A DNA stretch of 64,000 nucleotides from DATFFO01 sp963744905 (GTDB taxonomy: Bacteria > Actinomycetota > Acidimicrobiia > Spongiisociales > ZC4RG35), in contig CAVUUV010000002.1 of the NCBI GenBank assembly GCA_963744905.1, positions 1-64,000 of the forward strand, written 5' to 3'. The notes under the pieces were generated by a model that saw nothing but the letters and a program-made list of their open reading frames with translations, had not been told where the DNA came from and did no database searches. How positions within the stretch are numbered: the first letter of the stretch is position 1; every line of letters starts with the position of its first letter. A program made the position numbers and the translations under genes. Positions 37,524 through 46,677 of this stretch are shown here, one piece after another.

Positions 37524-38891
37524 TCACTCGGCGGCGTCGGTGATCGCCTCCGACATCGACGGGTGCACCATCAGCGTCTCCACCAGCTGGGAAACGGTGA
37601 GGCGGGCGTTGACAGCCAGGGCAACGGCCGAGATCAGCTCCGATGCCCTGTGGCCCACGATCGTCCCCCCGAGGACCACTCCGGTGGCGGGATCGGAGAT
37701 GACCTTGACGAAGCCGCGGGTGAAGCCCTGTAGCACGGCCCTGGCGTTGGCGGCGAAGGGGACCTTGGTGGTGCGGAGGCGTCGGCCCTCGGCCGCCGCA
37801 CCAACCTCTTCCAGGCCCACCGATGCGATCTCCGGCTCGGTGAACACCGCCTGGGACACCCGCGTGTAGTCGATCGGCGTCACCGGTGTCCCCAGGGCAT
37901 GCAGGGCGATCTTGCGCCCCTGCATCGCTGCCACCGAGGAGAGCGGCATCTGGCCCGTGCAATCCCCGGCGGCATAGACGTGGGGAAGGGAGGTGCGCTG
38001 GTACTCGTCCACGACCACATAGCCGTGGTCCGTTTCGATGCCGACCTCCTCCAGGCCGAGCGAATCGGTGAGCGGAACCGAGCCGATGGCGAGCAGGGCA
38101 TGGGAGCCCCGCACCACCCTCCCGTCGTCGCAGCGAACCACCACCTCGTCTCCCTCACGTTCGATCGCCTCGGCCCGGGCCCCGATGACCAGCTTCACTC
38201 CTCGATCCAGGAAGTCCTCCTCCAGCACGGCCGCCACCTCCGGGTCACGGTGAGGGAGGATCTGCTGGCGGGACACGACCAGCGTCACCCGGGAGCCGAG
38301 TGACTGAAAGATGTGAACGAACTCCACACCGGTCACCCCCGAGCCGATCACGATCATGTGCTCGGGAACCCGGGGGAGGTCGTAGGCGTCACGCGTGGTG
38401 AGGATCCGTTCGCCGTCTATCTCGGCCCAGGGAGGGACGCGAGGCCCGGAACCAGTCGAGATCAGGGCTCGATCGAAAGTGACCCGGCGCTCGCCCTGAT
38501 CGGTGGTGATGAGGGCGGTGTGGTCGTCGACCAGTCGTCCCTCGCCGTGTACCAACTCCACCGATTGCGACTCGAGCAGGTCGACCAGGTTGCGGTTGAT
38601 GTCGCCGGTGATCACCTGGATGCGTCGGGCGAGACCGAGCGTGTCCACCGCCCCGGGGTCGGTGACCAGGCCCAGCTTGGCGGCATCGCGAATGACGGCG
38701 ATCCGGACCGCCGAGGCGGTCATGGTCTTGGAGGCGATGCAATCCCACAGATGGGCCGCCCCACCCACGATGTCCTTCTCGACAACGGTGACGTTGGCTC
38801 CGCGGGCGGCGGCGGTGGTGGCGAAGGTAGTACCGGCCGGTCCTCCCCCGACGACGAGGAAACGCGGCTTGCGGGCATCAGGCTGGCTCAC
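37524..38891 (-). CDS. LpdA-like NAD(P)H:quinone-type flavoprotein lacking the redox disulfide
   Basis: 455 residues from GTG 38891. FAD site VVGGGPAGTTFATTAAARG, NAD(P)H site VIGSGVTGVEFVHIFQSLGSR, second FAD motif VYAAGDCTGQMPLSSVAAMQG and a dimerisation domain with the C-terminal VHPSMSEAI (His/Glu pair is HPS.SE). The CxxxxC of true dihydrolipoyl dehydrogenases is missing: the segment is GGAAHLWDCIASKT, with one Cys. This is how mycobacterial LpdA-type quinone reductases look. It lies just downstream of the mutase gene behind a long palindrome. Confidence 0.85.
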   Translation of the reverse strand: MSQPDARKPRFLVVGGGPAGTTFATTAAARGANVTVVEKDIVGGAAHLWDCIASKTMTASAVRIAVIRDAAKLGLVTDPGAVDTLGLARRIQVITGDINRNLVDLLESQSVELVHGEGRLVDDHTALITTDQGERRVTFDRALISTGSGPRVPPWAEIDGERILTTRDAYDLPRVPEHMIVIGSGVTGVEFVHIFQSLGSRVTLVVSRQQILPHRDPEVAAVLEEDFLDRGVKLVIGARAEAIEREGDEVVVRCDDGRVVRGSHALLAIGSVPLTDSLGLEEVGIETDHGYVVVDEYQRTSLPHVYAAGDCTGQMPLSSVAAMQGRKIALHALGTPVTPIDYTRVSQAVFTEPEIASVGLEEVGAAAEGRRLRTTKVPFAANARAVLQGFTRGFVKVISDPATGVVLGGTIVGHRASELISAVALAVNARLTVSQLVETLMVHPSMSEAITDAAE

Positions 38892-38914
38892 GCTTGAGGA
38901 GCGTACTCCCCCTT

Positions 38915-38955
38915 TGTGAACCAAAACTCGGCCGCCGGCCGAGTTTTGGTTCACA
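38915..38955. terminator. Perfect 20-bp palindrome across the mutase stop codon
   Basis: Arms 38915-38934 and 38936-38955 are exact reverse complements about a single base; the right arm includes the mutase stop (38951-38953). The stem is GC-rich at the loop end (CGGCCG) and AT-rich in the middle. On the minus strand the following bases are AAGGGGGAG, not a T-run, so it may be a Rho-independent-like attenuator, an mRNA processing or 3'-protecting hairpin, or a protein-binding operator between two genes. Confidence 0.6.
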
Positions 38956-40516
38956 GACCAGGCCGATAGCGACCGAACACCCGCCGCAACGCATCGGATA
39001 CTTCGCCCACGGTGGCCCCGGCCACCAGGGCCGTCTTCATCACCGGCAACAGGTTGTCTTCCCCCCTGGCCGTAGCCGTCACGGCCTCGAGATGCTCCTC
39101 CACGTCGCCACGCCGGCGGCGCCACTCCCCCACTCTCTCGATCTGTCCCTGCTCCAGCTCGGGATCGACCCGCAGCACCTCGATCGGCTCGTCGGGCCCG
39201 CTCTCGAAGCGGTTGACCCCGACCACCACCGATTCCCCCGTGGCCTGTCGACGGGCCTCGGCGTAGGCGGCGTCCTCGATCCCGCCCTGCATGAAGCCGG
39301 CCTCGATGGCGGCCACCGCTCCCCCCAGTTCCTCCACCTGGTCGAACAGGTCCTGGGCTGCCGCCTCCAGGTCGTCGGTGAGCGCCTCCATGAAGAAACT
39401 CCCCCCGAAAGGATCGACTGTGTCTGCAACCCCCGACTCGTACGCCAGGATCTGCTGGGTGCGGAGGGCGAGACGGGCCGACTCCTCGGTGGGCAGGCCG
39501 ACCGCCTCGTCGTAGGAGTTGGTATGCAGCGACTGGGTACCTCCCAGGGCGGCGGCCAGGGCCTGCACCGTGGTGCGGACCACATTGTTGAGTGGCTGCT
39601 GGGCGGTCAGAGTCGAGCCGGCGGTCTGGGTATGGAACCGCATCGCCTGACTCCTGGGATCCTCCGTCCCGATCAGGTCGCGCATCAACCGGGCCCACAT
39701 GCGACGGGCGGCGCGGAACTTGGCGATCTCCTCGAAGAAGTGGTTGTGCCCGTTCCAGAAGAACGACAGCCGGGGAGCGAACGACTCCACGGTCAGCCCC
39801 GTCTCGACCGCCGCCCGCACGTAGGCGATCCCGTTGGCGATGGTGAAGGCCAGCTCCTGGGCGGCCGTCGAACCGGCCTCGCGGATGTGATAGCCGGATA
39901 TGGAGATGGTGTTCCAGTTGGGCACATGGCGGGAGGCATAGGAGAAGAGGTCGGTGACGAGCCGCATGGATGGGGAGGGCGGATAGATGTAGGTGCCCCG
40001 GGCCACATACTCCTTGAGGATGTCGTTCTGCACCGTGCCCCGGATCGCCTCGGCGGCCACTCCCTGCTCCTCGGCGACGATCTCATAAAGCAGCAACAGG
40101 ATGGCGGCGGTGGCGTTGATGGTCATCGAGGTGGACACCTCGCCCAGGGGAATGCCGTCGAACAGGCGACGCATGTCGTCGAGGGAGTCGATGGCCACGC
40201 CCACCTTGCCCACCTCACCCGCGGCCAGCTGGTGATCGGAGTCGAGGCCCATCTGGGTGGGAAGGTCGAAAGCAACCGAGAGGCCGGTCTGGCCGGCTTC
40301 GAGCAGCGCCTTGAAGCGAGCGTTGGTCTCCTCGGCGGTGCCGAACCCGGCGTACTGACGCATGGTCCACAGCCGCCCCCGGTACATGGTGGGGTAAGGG
40401 CCCCGGGTGAAGGGATAGGCTCCGGGAGCCCCGATTCCGGAGGGGTCGGGAGGACGGTCGTAAACGACGTCGATCTCGATGTCGCTGGTGGTTCTACTGG
40501 TTTCGGAAGGGGTCAC
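38951..40516 (-). CDS. Methylmalonyl-CoA mutase-like large (substrate-binding) subunit
   Basis: 521 residues from GTG 40516 (AGAGGA 5 nt upstream); ATG 40543 would add nine residues without a good ribosome-binding site. TIM-barrel mutase: PYPTMYRGRLWTMRQYAGFGTAEETN, AFDLPTQMGLDSDH, SISGYHIREAGSTAAQELAF, QTAGSTLTAQQPLNN, VADTVDPFGGSFF. The protein ends after the barrel and has no DxHxxG B12-binding domain, as in archaeal-type and isobutyryl-CoA-type enzymes that use a separate small subunit. No small subunit is encoded in the window. Substrate (methylmalonyl- or other acyl-CoA) not decided. Confidence 0.88.
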   Translation of the reverse strand: MTPSETSRTTSDIEIDVVYDRPPDPSGIGAPGAYPFTRGPYPTMYRGRLWTMRQYAGFGTAEETNARFKALLEAGQTGLSVAFDLPTQMGLDSDHQLAAGEVGKVGVAIDSLDDMRRLFDGIPLGEVSTSMTINATAAILLLLYEIVAEEQGVAAEAIRGTVQNDILKEYVARGTYIYPPSPSMRLVTDLFSYASRHVPNWNTISISGYHIREAGSTAAQELAFTIANGIAYVRAAVETGLTVESFAPRLSFFWNGHNHFFEEIAKFRAARRMWARLMRDLIGTEDPRSQAMRFHTQTAGSTLTAQQPLNNVVRTTVQALAAALGGTQSLHTNSYDEAVGLPTEESARLALRTQQILAYESGVADTVDPFGGSFFMEALTDDLEAAAQDLFDQVEELGGAVAAIEAGFMQGGIEDAAYAEARRQATGESVVVGVNRFESGPDEPIEVLRVDPELEQGQIERVGEWRRRRGDVEEHLEAVTATARGEDNLLPVMKTALVAGATVGEVSDALRRVFGRYRPGL

Positions 40517-40599
40517 GGTATCCTCTTGGGGACTCGGAGACATCGTATCCGCACCCTGCCCCGGAACCACATGGCTCCCCACGACGTTGGGTATCGCTC

Positions 40600-43173
40600 A
40601 TGAGCAAGAAGGCTCTCATCCATCAGGTCGAAGCGCGCAAACGGCGCGGGCGCTGGTTCGGCGCCCTGGCCACGCTGCTCTCGATCGCCGTGCTGGCCAG
40701 CACCTGGATCGGCCTGTTCGGCTTCATGAGCGCAAATGCCGCCTTCGGAACCTTCGAACAGGTTCGGGACGACTGGGTGCCCAACGCCGAGGAGATGGAG
40801 CTGAGCCTCCCCGACCTGTCACGGGTATCGCGCATCTATGCCTCCAACGGCGAGCTGCTGGCCGAGCTCCACGACGGCCGCAACTCACAGCCCGTGCCCA
40901 TCGACGAGGTGCCCGACACCGTCATCAACGCGGTGCTGGCGGCCGAGGACAAGGACTTCTACGAGCACGCCGGCATCGACTTCAAGGCCATCGCCTCGGC
41001 GGCCGCCGACTCGATCGGCGGGGATCTGCGAGGCGGTTCCACCATCACCCAGCAGGTGGTGAAGAAGGTCTTCGTCGGTGACGAGGTGTCACTGCGACGC
41101 AAGGTCACGGAGGCCTTCGTGTCGGCCGAGCTCGAACGGCGCTTCCCCAAGAGCCAGATCCTCGAGTACTACCTGAACTCGGTCTATTTCGGCGCCAGCG
41201 CCTACGGCGTCCAGGCCGCCGCCCAGGAGTTCTTCGGCAAGAAGCTCGATCAAGTCTCGGTGGCCGAGGCCGCCGCCATGGCGGTCTCGATTCGCAACCC
41301 CTCTTTCTACGACCCCCGCAAGCGTCCCGCCGAGGTGCTGAAGCGGCGTAACCAGATCATCGACATCATGGCCGAGAAGGAGTGGATCACCCCCGCCCAG
41401 GCCGAGTCTGCCAAACAGGAGCCGCTGGGAGTCATCCCCCACACCCCCTTCCGGGGCCCGGCCGATCACGTGGTGGCCGAGGTGAAGCGCCGGCTGCTCA
41501 ACGACCCCGGGTTCGCCATGCTCGGGGACACGAATGAGGCCCGAAAGCGAGCCATCTTCGGATGCCCGGCCGACGACACCACCTGTGAGGGCGGCGGGGG
41601 CCTTCGCATCGAGACGTCGATCGACCTGGACTGGCAGCTCCAGGCGAACAAGATCCTGGAGGAATGGCTCCCCCTGCTCCCCGGCGACCAGAACCTGGAG
41701 GCCTGCAAGAAGCTCTTCCCCGACGAGGACCCCGATTTCCTGGAGGGTTATTCACAGAGCCACTCCTGTGCCCCGACCGGGGCATTGACCATGGTCGACA
41801 ACCACACCGGGGCGGTGAAAGTGATGGCCAGCGGCCTCGACTTCTCCTTCACCCAGTTCGACCTGGCGGTGCAGGGCCGCCGCAACCCGGGATCGTCGTT
41901 CAAGCCGTTCGGGCTGGTGGCGGCGCTGGAGAGCGGGGTAACGCTCGGTAACCGTTATGACGCCCACAGCCCTCAGACCTTCGAGTGCCCCTACGTGTGC
42001 TCGGACAAGGGCAAGCAATGGACCGTGGGCGGCCACGGCATCGACGGGTTCATCACCCTCGACCAGGCCACGTACCAGTCGATCAACGTGGTCTACGCCC
42101 AGGTCGCCCTCGATCCCAAGGTGGGACCGGAGAAGATCGTCGAGGTGGCTCACAAGATGGGGATCCGCTCACCTCTCACCCCGGTTCCCTCCCTGGTGCT
42201 GGGAACCTCCGAGGTGTCGACGCTGGAGATGGCCTCGGCCTACACCAACTTCGCCACCCAGGGCCTGTGGGCCGAGCCCTATCTCATCTCCCGCATCGTC
42301 GACGCCAACGGCAACGTCGTCTACGAGCATGAGCCGCATCAGGAGCAGGTCATCGACCAGGGGGTGGCGGCGGCGGCCCTCCGACCCCTGCGCAAGGTGC
42401 CGACCTCGTCCGGTACCGCCCGAAGGGCCAACATCGGACGCCCCCAGGGTGGAAAGACCGGAACCCATCAGGACTACAAGGACGCCTGGTACGTCGGATT
42501 CACCCCGGAGTACTCGGCCGCCGTGTGGGTCGGCTACGAGGCCAAGCAACAGCCGCTCACCAACGTCCAGATCAACGGCCAGACCTACTCGAGGGTGTTC
42601 GGGGGTGATGTGCCGGCTCCGATCTGGGCCGAGTTCATGAATTATGTGCTCGACGGCGTCCCCGCCTCCGAGTTCCCGCCCGAGCCTCCGGGCATCGAGA
42701 AATACACGACACCGCCCAAGACAACGGTGCCACTGGTGGTGGGACTCGACGTCAATGCCGCCGAGGCCAAGCTCAAGAACGCCGAGCTCAACGTGACCGT
42801 CGAGCAGGTGCCGTCGGTCGAGCCCGAGGGCCAGGTCTTCGGACAGAGCCCCGATGCGGGTGCCACCGTGGACGTGGGTACCGCCGTGGCGATCAAGGTC
42901 TCGAATGGCGAGCCACCGGTGGGCAAGCTCCCCGACCTGACCGGGCTGACGATGGAGGGCGCCGCCGAGGCCCTGCGCCAGTTCGAGGCCGACACGGGTG
43001 TGCTGGTCAACCTGATTCAGGTCGACCAGCCGGTCGACAACCCCGACCTGATCGGAAAGATACTCTCCAGTGATCCCCAGCCCGGCGAGGAGGTGGCCTA
43101 CGGCATCACGGTCCGGGTCGCGGTGGGTGTGGAGGCGAAGGACAAGGGGAACGGGAAAGGCAAGGGCGGTTAA
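40600..43173 (+). CDS. Class A penicillin-binding protein with two PASTA domains
   Basis: 857 residues. Cytoplasmic basic tail, TM at about 20-46, GT51 glycosyltransferase (EDKDFYEHAGID, catalytic Glu116; GGSTITQQVVKK; YYLNSVYFG), transpeptidase with SSFK (Ser432), SIN (494-496) and KTG (619-621). After about 690 two PASTA modules (about 700-765 and 767-845; VPLVVGLDVNAAEAKLKNA and LPDLTGLTMEGAAEALR), then a Lys/Gly-rich tail. It polymerises and crosslinks peptidoglycan; PASTA domains sense muropeptides. Starts ATG 40600, divergent from the mutase. Confidence 0.95.
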   Translation: MSKKALIHQVEARKRRGRWFGALATLLSIAVLASTWIGLFGFMSANAAFGTFEQVRDDWVPNAEEMELSLPDLSRVSRIYASNGELLAELHDGRNSQPVPIDEVPDTVINAVLAAEDKDFYEHAGIDFKAIASAAADSIGGDLRGGSTITQQVVKKVFVGDEVSLRRKVTEAFVSAELERRFPKSQILEYYLNSVYFGASAYGVQAAAQEFFGKKLDQVSVAEAAAMAVSIRNPSFYDPRKRPAEVLKRRNQIIDIMAEKEWITPAQAESAKQEPLGVIPHTPFRGPADHVVAEVKRRLLNDPGFAMLGDTNEARKRAIFGCPADDTTCEGGGGLRIETSIDLDWQLQANKILEEWLPLLPGDQNLEACKKLFPDEDPDFLEGYSQSHSCAPTGALTMVDNHTGAVKVMASGLDFSFTQFDLAVQGRRNPGSSFKPFGLVAALESGVTLGNRYDAHSPQTFECPYVCSDKGKQWTVGGHGIDGFITLDQATYQSINVVYAQVALDPKVGPEKIVEVAHKMGIRSPLTPVPSLVLGTSEVSTLEMASAYTNFATQGLWAEPYLISRIVDANGNVVYEHEPHQEQVIDQGVAAAALRPLRKVPTSSGTARRANIGRPQGGKTGTHQDYKDAWYVGFTPEYSAAVWVGYEAKQQPLTNVQINGQTYSRVFGGDVPAPIWAEFMNYVLDGVPASEFPPEPPGIEKYTTPPKTTVPLVVGLDVNAAEAKLKNAELNVTVEQVPSVEPEGQVFGQSPDAGATVDVGTAVAIKVSNGEPPVGKLPDLTGLTMEGAAEALRQFEADTGVLVNLIQVDQPVDNPDLIGKILSSDPQPGEEVAYGITVRVAVGVEAKDKGNGKGKGG

Positions 43174-43230
43174 CCCACTCGCCAGATCGTCTGCGTCACA
43201 CAGAGCGCGAAAAAATCTACTCCATCCCAC

Positions 43231-43259
43231 TTGACGTTTGATAACGATACTTTGTAAAA
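43231..43259 (+). promoter_or_regulatory. Probable sigma-70 promoter giving a leaderless transcript
   Basis: TTGACG at 43231-43236 and, 16-17 bp on, TGTAAA/GTAAAA at 43253-43259. The ATG of the next gene is at 43268, about 9 bp after the -10 box, so transcription would begin within a few bases of the start codon. The surrounding sequence is AT-rich compared with the rest of the window. Confidence 0.5.
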
Positions 43260-43267
43260 CAGAGCGT

Positions 43268-43687
43268 ATGACGACCGCCGGCTCCGGGGAAACCAATGCT
43301 CGTCCTCCCGTCGGAGCCGCTTCCTCCCCGGAGTCGGCGGTTCGTCCCACCGCCCGGGTCCGGCCGTTGCTGCCGGTGCGGACCGAGCCCTCCACCGAGG
43401 GCTTCTCCCCGACCGATCCTTACGTCCGCAGGTTCTGGGTGGCGGCGATCGGTGCGGGAGCGGTAGCCGAGCTTCTACGGCTCATCCGCGTCGGAATCGA
43501 CGGGCGGTCCGCTCCCCTGCCTCATTGGCTGCCCATCCTGATTCGTAGCGAGCTGGTGAAAGTCGAGCGGGATCATCTCGTGGTTCCCGGTCGTCTGCCG
43601 CCCGTGCCAAGAGCTCTGTCCCGGCGCTTTCCGCCCGGGTTGAGAGACCAGCACCGCCGGGCCCTCAAAGCCCGACGGCCGGGGTGA
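43268..43687 (+). CDS. Small hypothetical protein
   Basis: 139 residues from ATG 43268; a frame-open GTG-like extension upstream lies inside the promoter. Disordered, Pro/Arg-rich N-terminus (about 1-55), then a hydrophobic or amphipathic core DPYVRRFWVAAIGAGAVAELLRLIRVG and a basic C-terminus with repeated Arg-Pro-Pro motifs. No family recognised. There is no ribosome-binding site at the predicted distance, consistent with a leaderless mRNA. Downstream neighbour is convergent. Confidence 0.65.
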   Translation: MTTAGSGETNARPPVGAASSPESAVRPTARVRPLLPVRTEPSTEGFSPTDPYVRRFWVAAIGAGAVAELLRLIRVGIDGRSAPLPHWLPILIRSELVKVERDHLVVPGRLPPVPRALSRRFPPGLRDQHRRALKARRPG

Positions 43688-43705
43688 GCCCGCTCCGGGA
43701 AGCGA

Positions 43706-44926
43706 TCAGGACCTGGTGATGAACCAGGCCACAGCGGCCATGGCTGTCACCTCGCCCACCGCGAAGCCCAGGGCCACCCGCAAGTCCGGGGTGCCGGTCC
43801 CCGCCAGCATCACCACCACGGCCACCACCAGACCCAGTGCCCACGCCGAAGCCAGAGCCCCGGTGCGGGCGTGTGCCACCAGGACCTGGCCGGCGATCTG
43901 GGCGGTAGAGGCAGCCATCACACCGGCCGCCGTCAGCATCGCCACCATCGCCGCCGGGCGAAACGGATCACTGAACAGAACCGCCACCACCCACGGTCCG
44001 ACCAGCCATCCGACCAGACCCCCCAACACCGTCAGCAGCACCCCGGCAACCACCACCCGTCCGGCGATGCGACGCAGACCCCGATGATCACCCTCGCCGG
44101 CCATGGTGGTCAGGTAGGGAAGCACCCGCGACTGGAGGTTGTAGATCAGGGTCAGCGGCGCCCGGTAGAGGGTGAAGGTCACGAACACCACCGAAAACAG
44201 GCCCGGAGAACCGCCCAGCGCCACCACCGCCAGGGGGGCTCCCGCCAGCAACAGCTGTGACGCCGAGCTACCCCCGATGTAGGCGCCCAGGAATCGCCTC
44301 GCTCCGACCGGCGCCACACCTCCCACGGAGCGGTCGTGTCTCCAGAAACGCAACAACAGGCAGGCCGTCGGCGCAGCCACCATCGCCCAGACGAACGTGG
44401 AGGCGTCGAGGGCAACCGCCAGCAACACGAACCCCGCCAGGAGGCGGATCATCCCCTCGAAACCGAGCAGCCATCCCACGTCGGCAAAACGCCGATTCCC
44501 GGCCAGCACACCCTTGGCGGTGAAGAGTGTGGTGTAACCGACCATCATCAATGCCATCACGATGATGTACGTGGCGTTGCCCCCGAACAGCGGCGTTTCC
44601 AGTGTGAAACCGACGTACCCGATGGCCGCCGCCACGCCCAGGGCACCGACGGTGAGAACCGCTCGCAGGTCCTCACGGACCGCCCGGCCCCGGCTCGTCT
44701 CCCTCGTCACGTATTGCTCGAGGGGCACGAACAGGACCGAGGCGATGATGAACATGGCGGTCCAGATGGCGGCCACCGGTGCGAAGCCTTCGTCGCCCAG
44801 GGCCCGACCGCCCACCGCCTGGAACACGTAGGCGAGGACGGCGCCGGCCAATCCACCCAGAATCATGGTGGTGGTGCCCGGGGCGCGCAGACCCCGGGCC
44901 GGGCTGGTAGCCAGGGCTCCCGTCAT
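43706..44926 (-). CDS. Polysaccharide flippase-like (MATE/Wzx-type) membrane protein
   Basis: 406 residues, almost entirely membrane helices (about 12). N-terminal GLAGAVLAYVFQAVGGRALG, then EQYVTRETSRGRAV and YTTLFTAKGVLAGNRRFADVGWLLG are typical of Wzx-like oligosaccharide flippases. Starts ATG 44926 in the stop of the sugar-transferase gene (ATGA), so the two are translated together: the transferase builds the first lipid-linked sugar and the flippase moves the oligosaccharide across the membrane. Confidence 0.85.
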   Translation of the reverse strand: MTGALATSPARGLRAPGTTTMILGGLAGAVLAYVFQAVGGRALGDEGFAPVAAIWTAMFIIASVLFVPLEQYVTRETSRGRAVREDLRAVLTVGALGVAAAIGYVGFTLETPLFGGNATYIIVMALMMVGYTTLFTAKGVLAGNRRFADVGWLLGFEGMIRLLAGFVLLAVALDASTFVWAMVAAPTACLLLRFWRHDRSVGGVAPVGARRFLGAYIGGSSASQLLLAGAPLAVVALGGSPGLFSVVFVTFTLYRAPLTLIYNLQSRVLPYLTTMAGEGDHRGLRRIAGRVVVAGVLLTVLGGLVGWLVGPWVVAVLFSDPFRPAAMVAMLTAAGVMAASTAQIAGQVLVAHARTGALASAWALGLVVAVVVMLAGTGTPDLRVALGFAVGEVTAMAAVAWFITRS

Positions 44927-46236
44927 CTGGCCCCGGCGCCGCTCAACACCGTCCAGATGCTCTTCCAGAGAATCTGGAGGTCGACGATCGGGGACATGTG
45001 CTGTATGTAGTAGAGGTCGTATGACAGCTTCTCGATCGTGTCGGCGGCATCATCGGCATATCTGTAGTTGACTTGAGCCCAGCCGGTGATTCCCGGCCGC
45101 ACCAGATGGCGCAGGTCATAGAAGGGAATCCGCTTGCGGAATTGACGAACGAACGGGACCTGCTCGGCCCGGGGTCCCACCAGGGCCATGTTTCCCCGCA
45201 GCACGTTCCACATCTGCGGTATCTCGTCCAGGCGGGACCGGCGCAGAAACGACCCTCCCCGAATGAGCCGTTCGTCGTTCTCGACGGCGAAGCGCGGGCC
45301 CATGTCTTCGGCATCGAGTCGCATGGTGCGGAACTTGTACATGACGAACGGATCGCCACCCTTCCCGATGCGACGCTGGCGGAAGATGGCCGGGCCCGGA
45401 GACGACAGCTTGACGAAGAGCCCCACACCGGCCGCCAGGACAACCCAGAGCGGAAGAGTCAGAGCCGCCAGCGTGGTGTCGACCAGTCGCTTCCCCGGAA
45501 GCCAGGAGGCCGACTGGTTGAGAGGAGCGGAGATCTCCCATCCCTCAACCAGGTGAACCAGCGGCACCCGGCCCAGGTGCTCCTGGTAAACGGAGGTGAA
45601 GGCGCGGACCTCGAATCCCGCCAGATCACATGAGGCCACGAACTGGGCCACACGCTCGCTCAGCGGGGCCCGCAGATCGACCAGAAGCCCGATCCCGTGT
45701 TCCAGAGGTCGAAGCTCGTCCTCGCCCGACGGGTCGACGATCCCCACGATTTCGACGTGAGGACTGTCGGCCAGTTCGTCCACCAGGCCCTTTTCCGAGG
45801 TGATGGCCACGAAGCGTTCCGTCCAGGGGCGACGCCGACGGATCGACCGCTGTAACGCACCCAGCCCCAACCAGATGCCGAGGACGGTGGGGACGTAAGA
45901 ACGGGAGTAGGGCGTCCTGAACAGGAACGATGAGGTTGCGGCTATGAGGAACGTGCCCAGAACGATCATCACCAACCGTCCGTAAGTGGGTCTGGGGACC
46001 CCGGGGCCGGACATCGACGAAGTCACCAGGGACATGATCAGCGCCCCCACCGCCATCGAGGCGAGGAGAGGAACGAGCGACTCAGTCCGGTTGACGACGG
46101 CCTGCCATGGGAGGGTCGAAAAGAGGATCAGTGAGCCCGCCGCCATGGCCACCGCCAGTGCCGCCAGGTCGCTGACCGTCATGGTGAGCAGGAACCGGGA
46201 CCGCATCATCTGGATGCTAGAAGGTCGCAGGCCCAT
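44923..46236 (-). CDS. Polyprenyl glycosylphosphotransferase (initiating sugar transferase)
   Basis: 437 residues. N-terminal membrane helices (about 10-130, five) with a central Rossmann-like domain, then the bacterial sugar-transferase domain (about 245-437): KRLVDTTLAALTLPLW, SSPGPAIFRQRRIGKGG, FVMYKFRTMR, LRRSRLDEIPQMWNVL, GPRAEQVPF and RPGITGWAQVNYRY. It transfers a sugar-1-phosphate to undecaprenyl phosphate to start an exopolysaccharide or O-antigen-like unit. Coupled to a flippase. ATG 46236 with other in-frame ATGs close by. Confidence 0.93.
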   Translation of the reverse strand: MGLRPSSIQMMRSRFLLTMTVSDLAALAVAMAAGSLILFSTLPWQAVVNRTESLVPLLASMAVGALIMSLVTSSMSGPGVPRPTYGRLVMIVLGTFLIAATSSFLFRTPYSRSYVPTVLGIWLGLGALQRSIRRRRPWTERFVAITSEKGLVDELADSPHVEIVGIVDPSGEDELRPLEHGIGLLVDLRAPLSERVAQFVASCDLAGFEVRAFTSVYQEHLGRVPLVHLVEGWEISAPLNQSASWLPGKRLVDTTLAALTLPLWVVLAAGVGLFVKLSSPGPAIFRQRRIGKGGDPFVMYKFRTMRLDAEDMGPRFAVENDERLIRGGSFLRRSRLDEIPQMWNVLRGNMALVGPRAEQVPFVRQFRKRIPFYDLRHLVRPGITGWAQVNYRYADDAADTIEKLSYDLYYIQHMSPIVDLQILWKSIWTVLSGAGAR

Positions 46237-46333
46237 AGGGAGGCTGGGCCCGGCGGCCGGGTCGGATGCAAGCGTCGACGGCGGGCCATCCGCCCGCCCG
46301 GTCGATCGAGCTTCAGGCGCCCTCTGGGTGTTA

Positions 46334-46509
46334 TCAGGTCTCCATCAGCCGAGAGAGTCGCCCGGCCATCGACTCGTGAGTGCCGCTGGGGGACGTCAGG
46401 CCGTTCTGCTTCGGGTACGGAGTCAGCGGGGACGTAACCCGAACGCCGTCACTGCGGACTACGGAGAACTCGCTCGTGTAGCTCTGGACCCAATCGGCAT
46501 GAGTCAACC
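46334..46509 (-). pseudogene. Truncated 3' end of an unrecognised gene, cut by a MITE
   Basis: About 57 codons of plausible protein, LTHADWVQSYTSEFSVVRS...PLTPYPKQNGLTSPSGTHES..GRLSRLMET, ending at a stop at 46334. The reading runs upstream into the inverted repeat at 46509 and loses sense there. No family recognised; it is likely the C-terminal tail of an ORF interrupted by the element next door. Confidence 0.4.
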
Positions 46510-46677
46510 CTAGGAGCCTGTTGGATAATGCCGTTGCTCGGATTGGCGGCCAGGCGCGCCAGCCGCAAGGCCGAGGTTTCGCCACTCCTTGTGCCGGAAT
46601 GGCGGGGCCGAGAACGCAGTGGGTGGTGATGCATGGTCGTCAAGATGGGTGACATGCATTGTTCAACGGGCTCCTAG
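46510..46677. mobile_element. MITE-like element of about 165 bp
   Basis: Terminal inverted repeats CCTAGGAGCCTGTTGGATAA (from 46509) and, at the other end, CCTAGGAGCCCGTTGAACAA (reading inward from 46678), about 23 bp with few mismatches. Both ends include CTAG, possibly a target-site duplication of an IS5-like element. No transposase inside; interior has no ORF of note. It would need a transposase in trans. Confidence 0.65.

Noticed and set aside
38894..40603. Plus-strand frame opposite the mutase
   Set aside because: Antisense artefact; the mutase on the minus strand is well supported.
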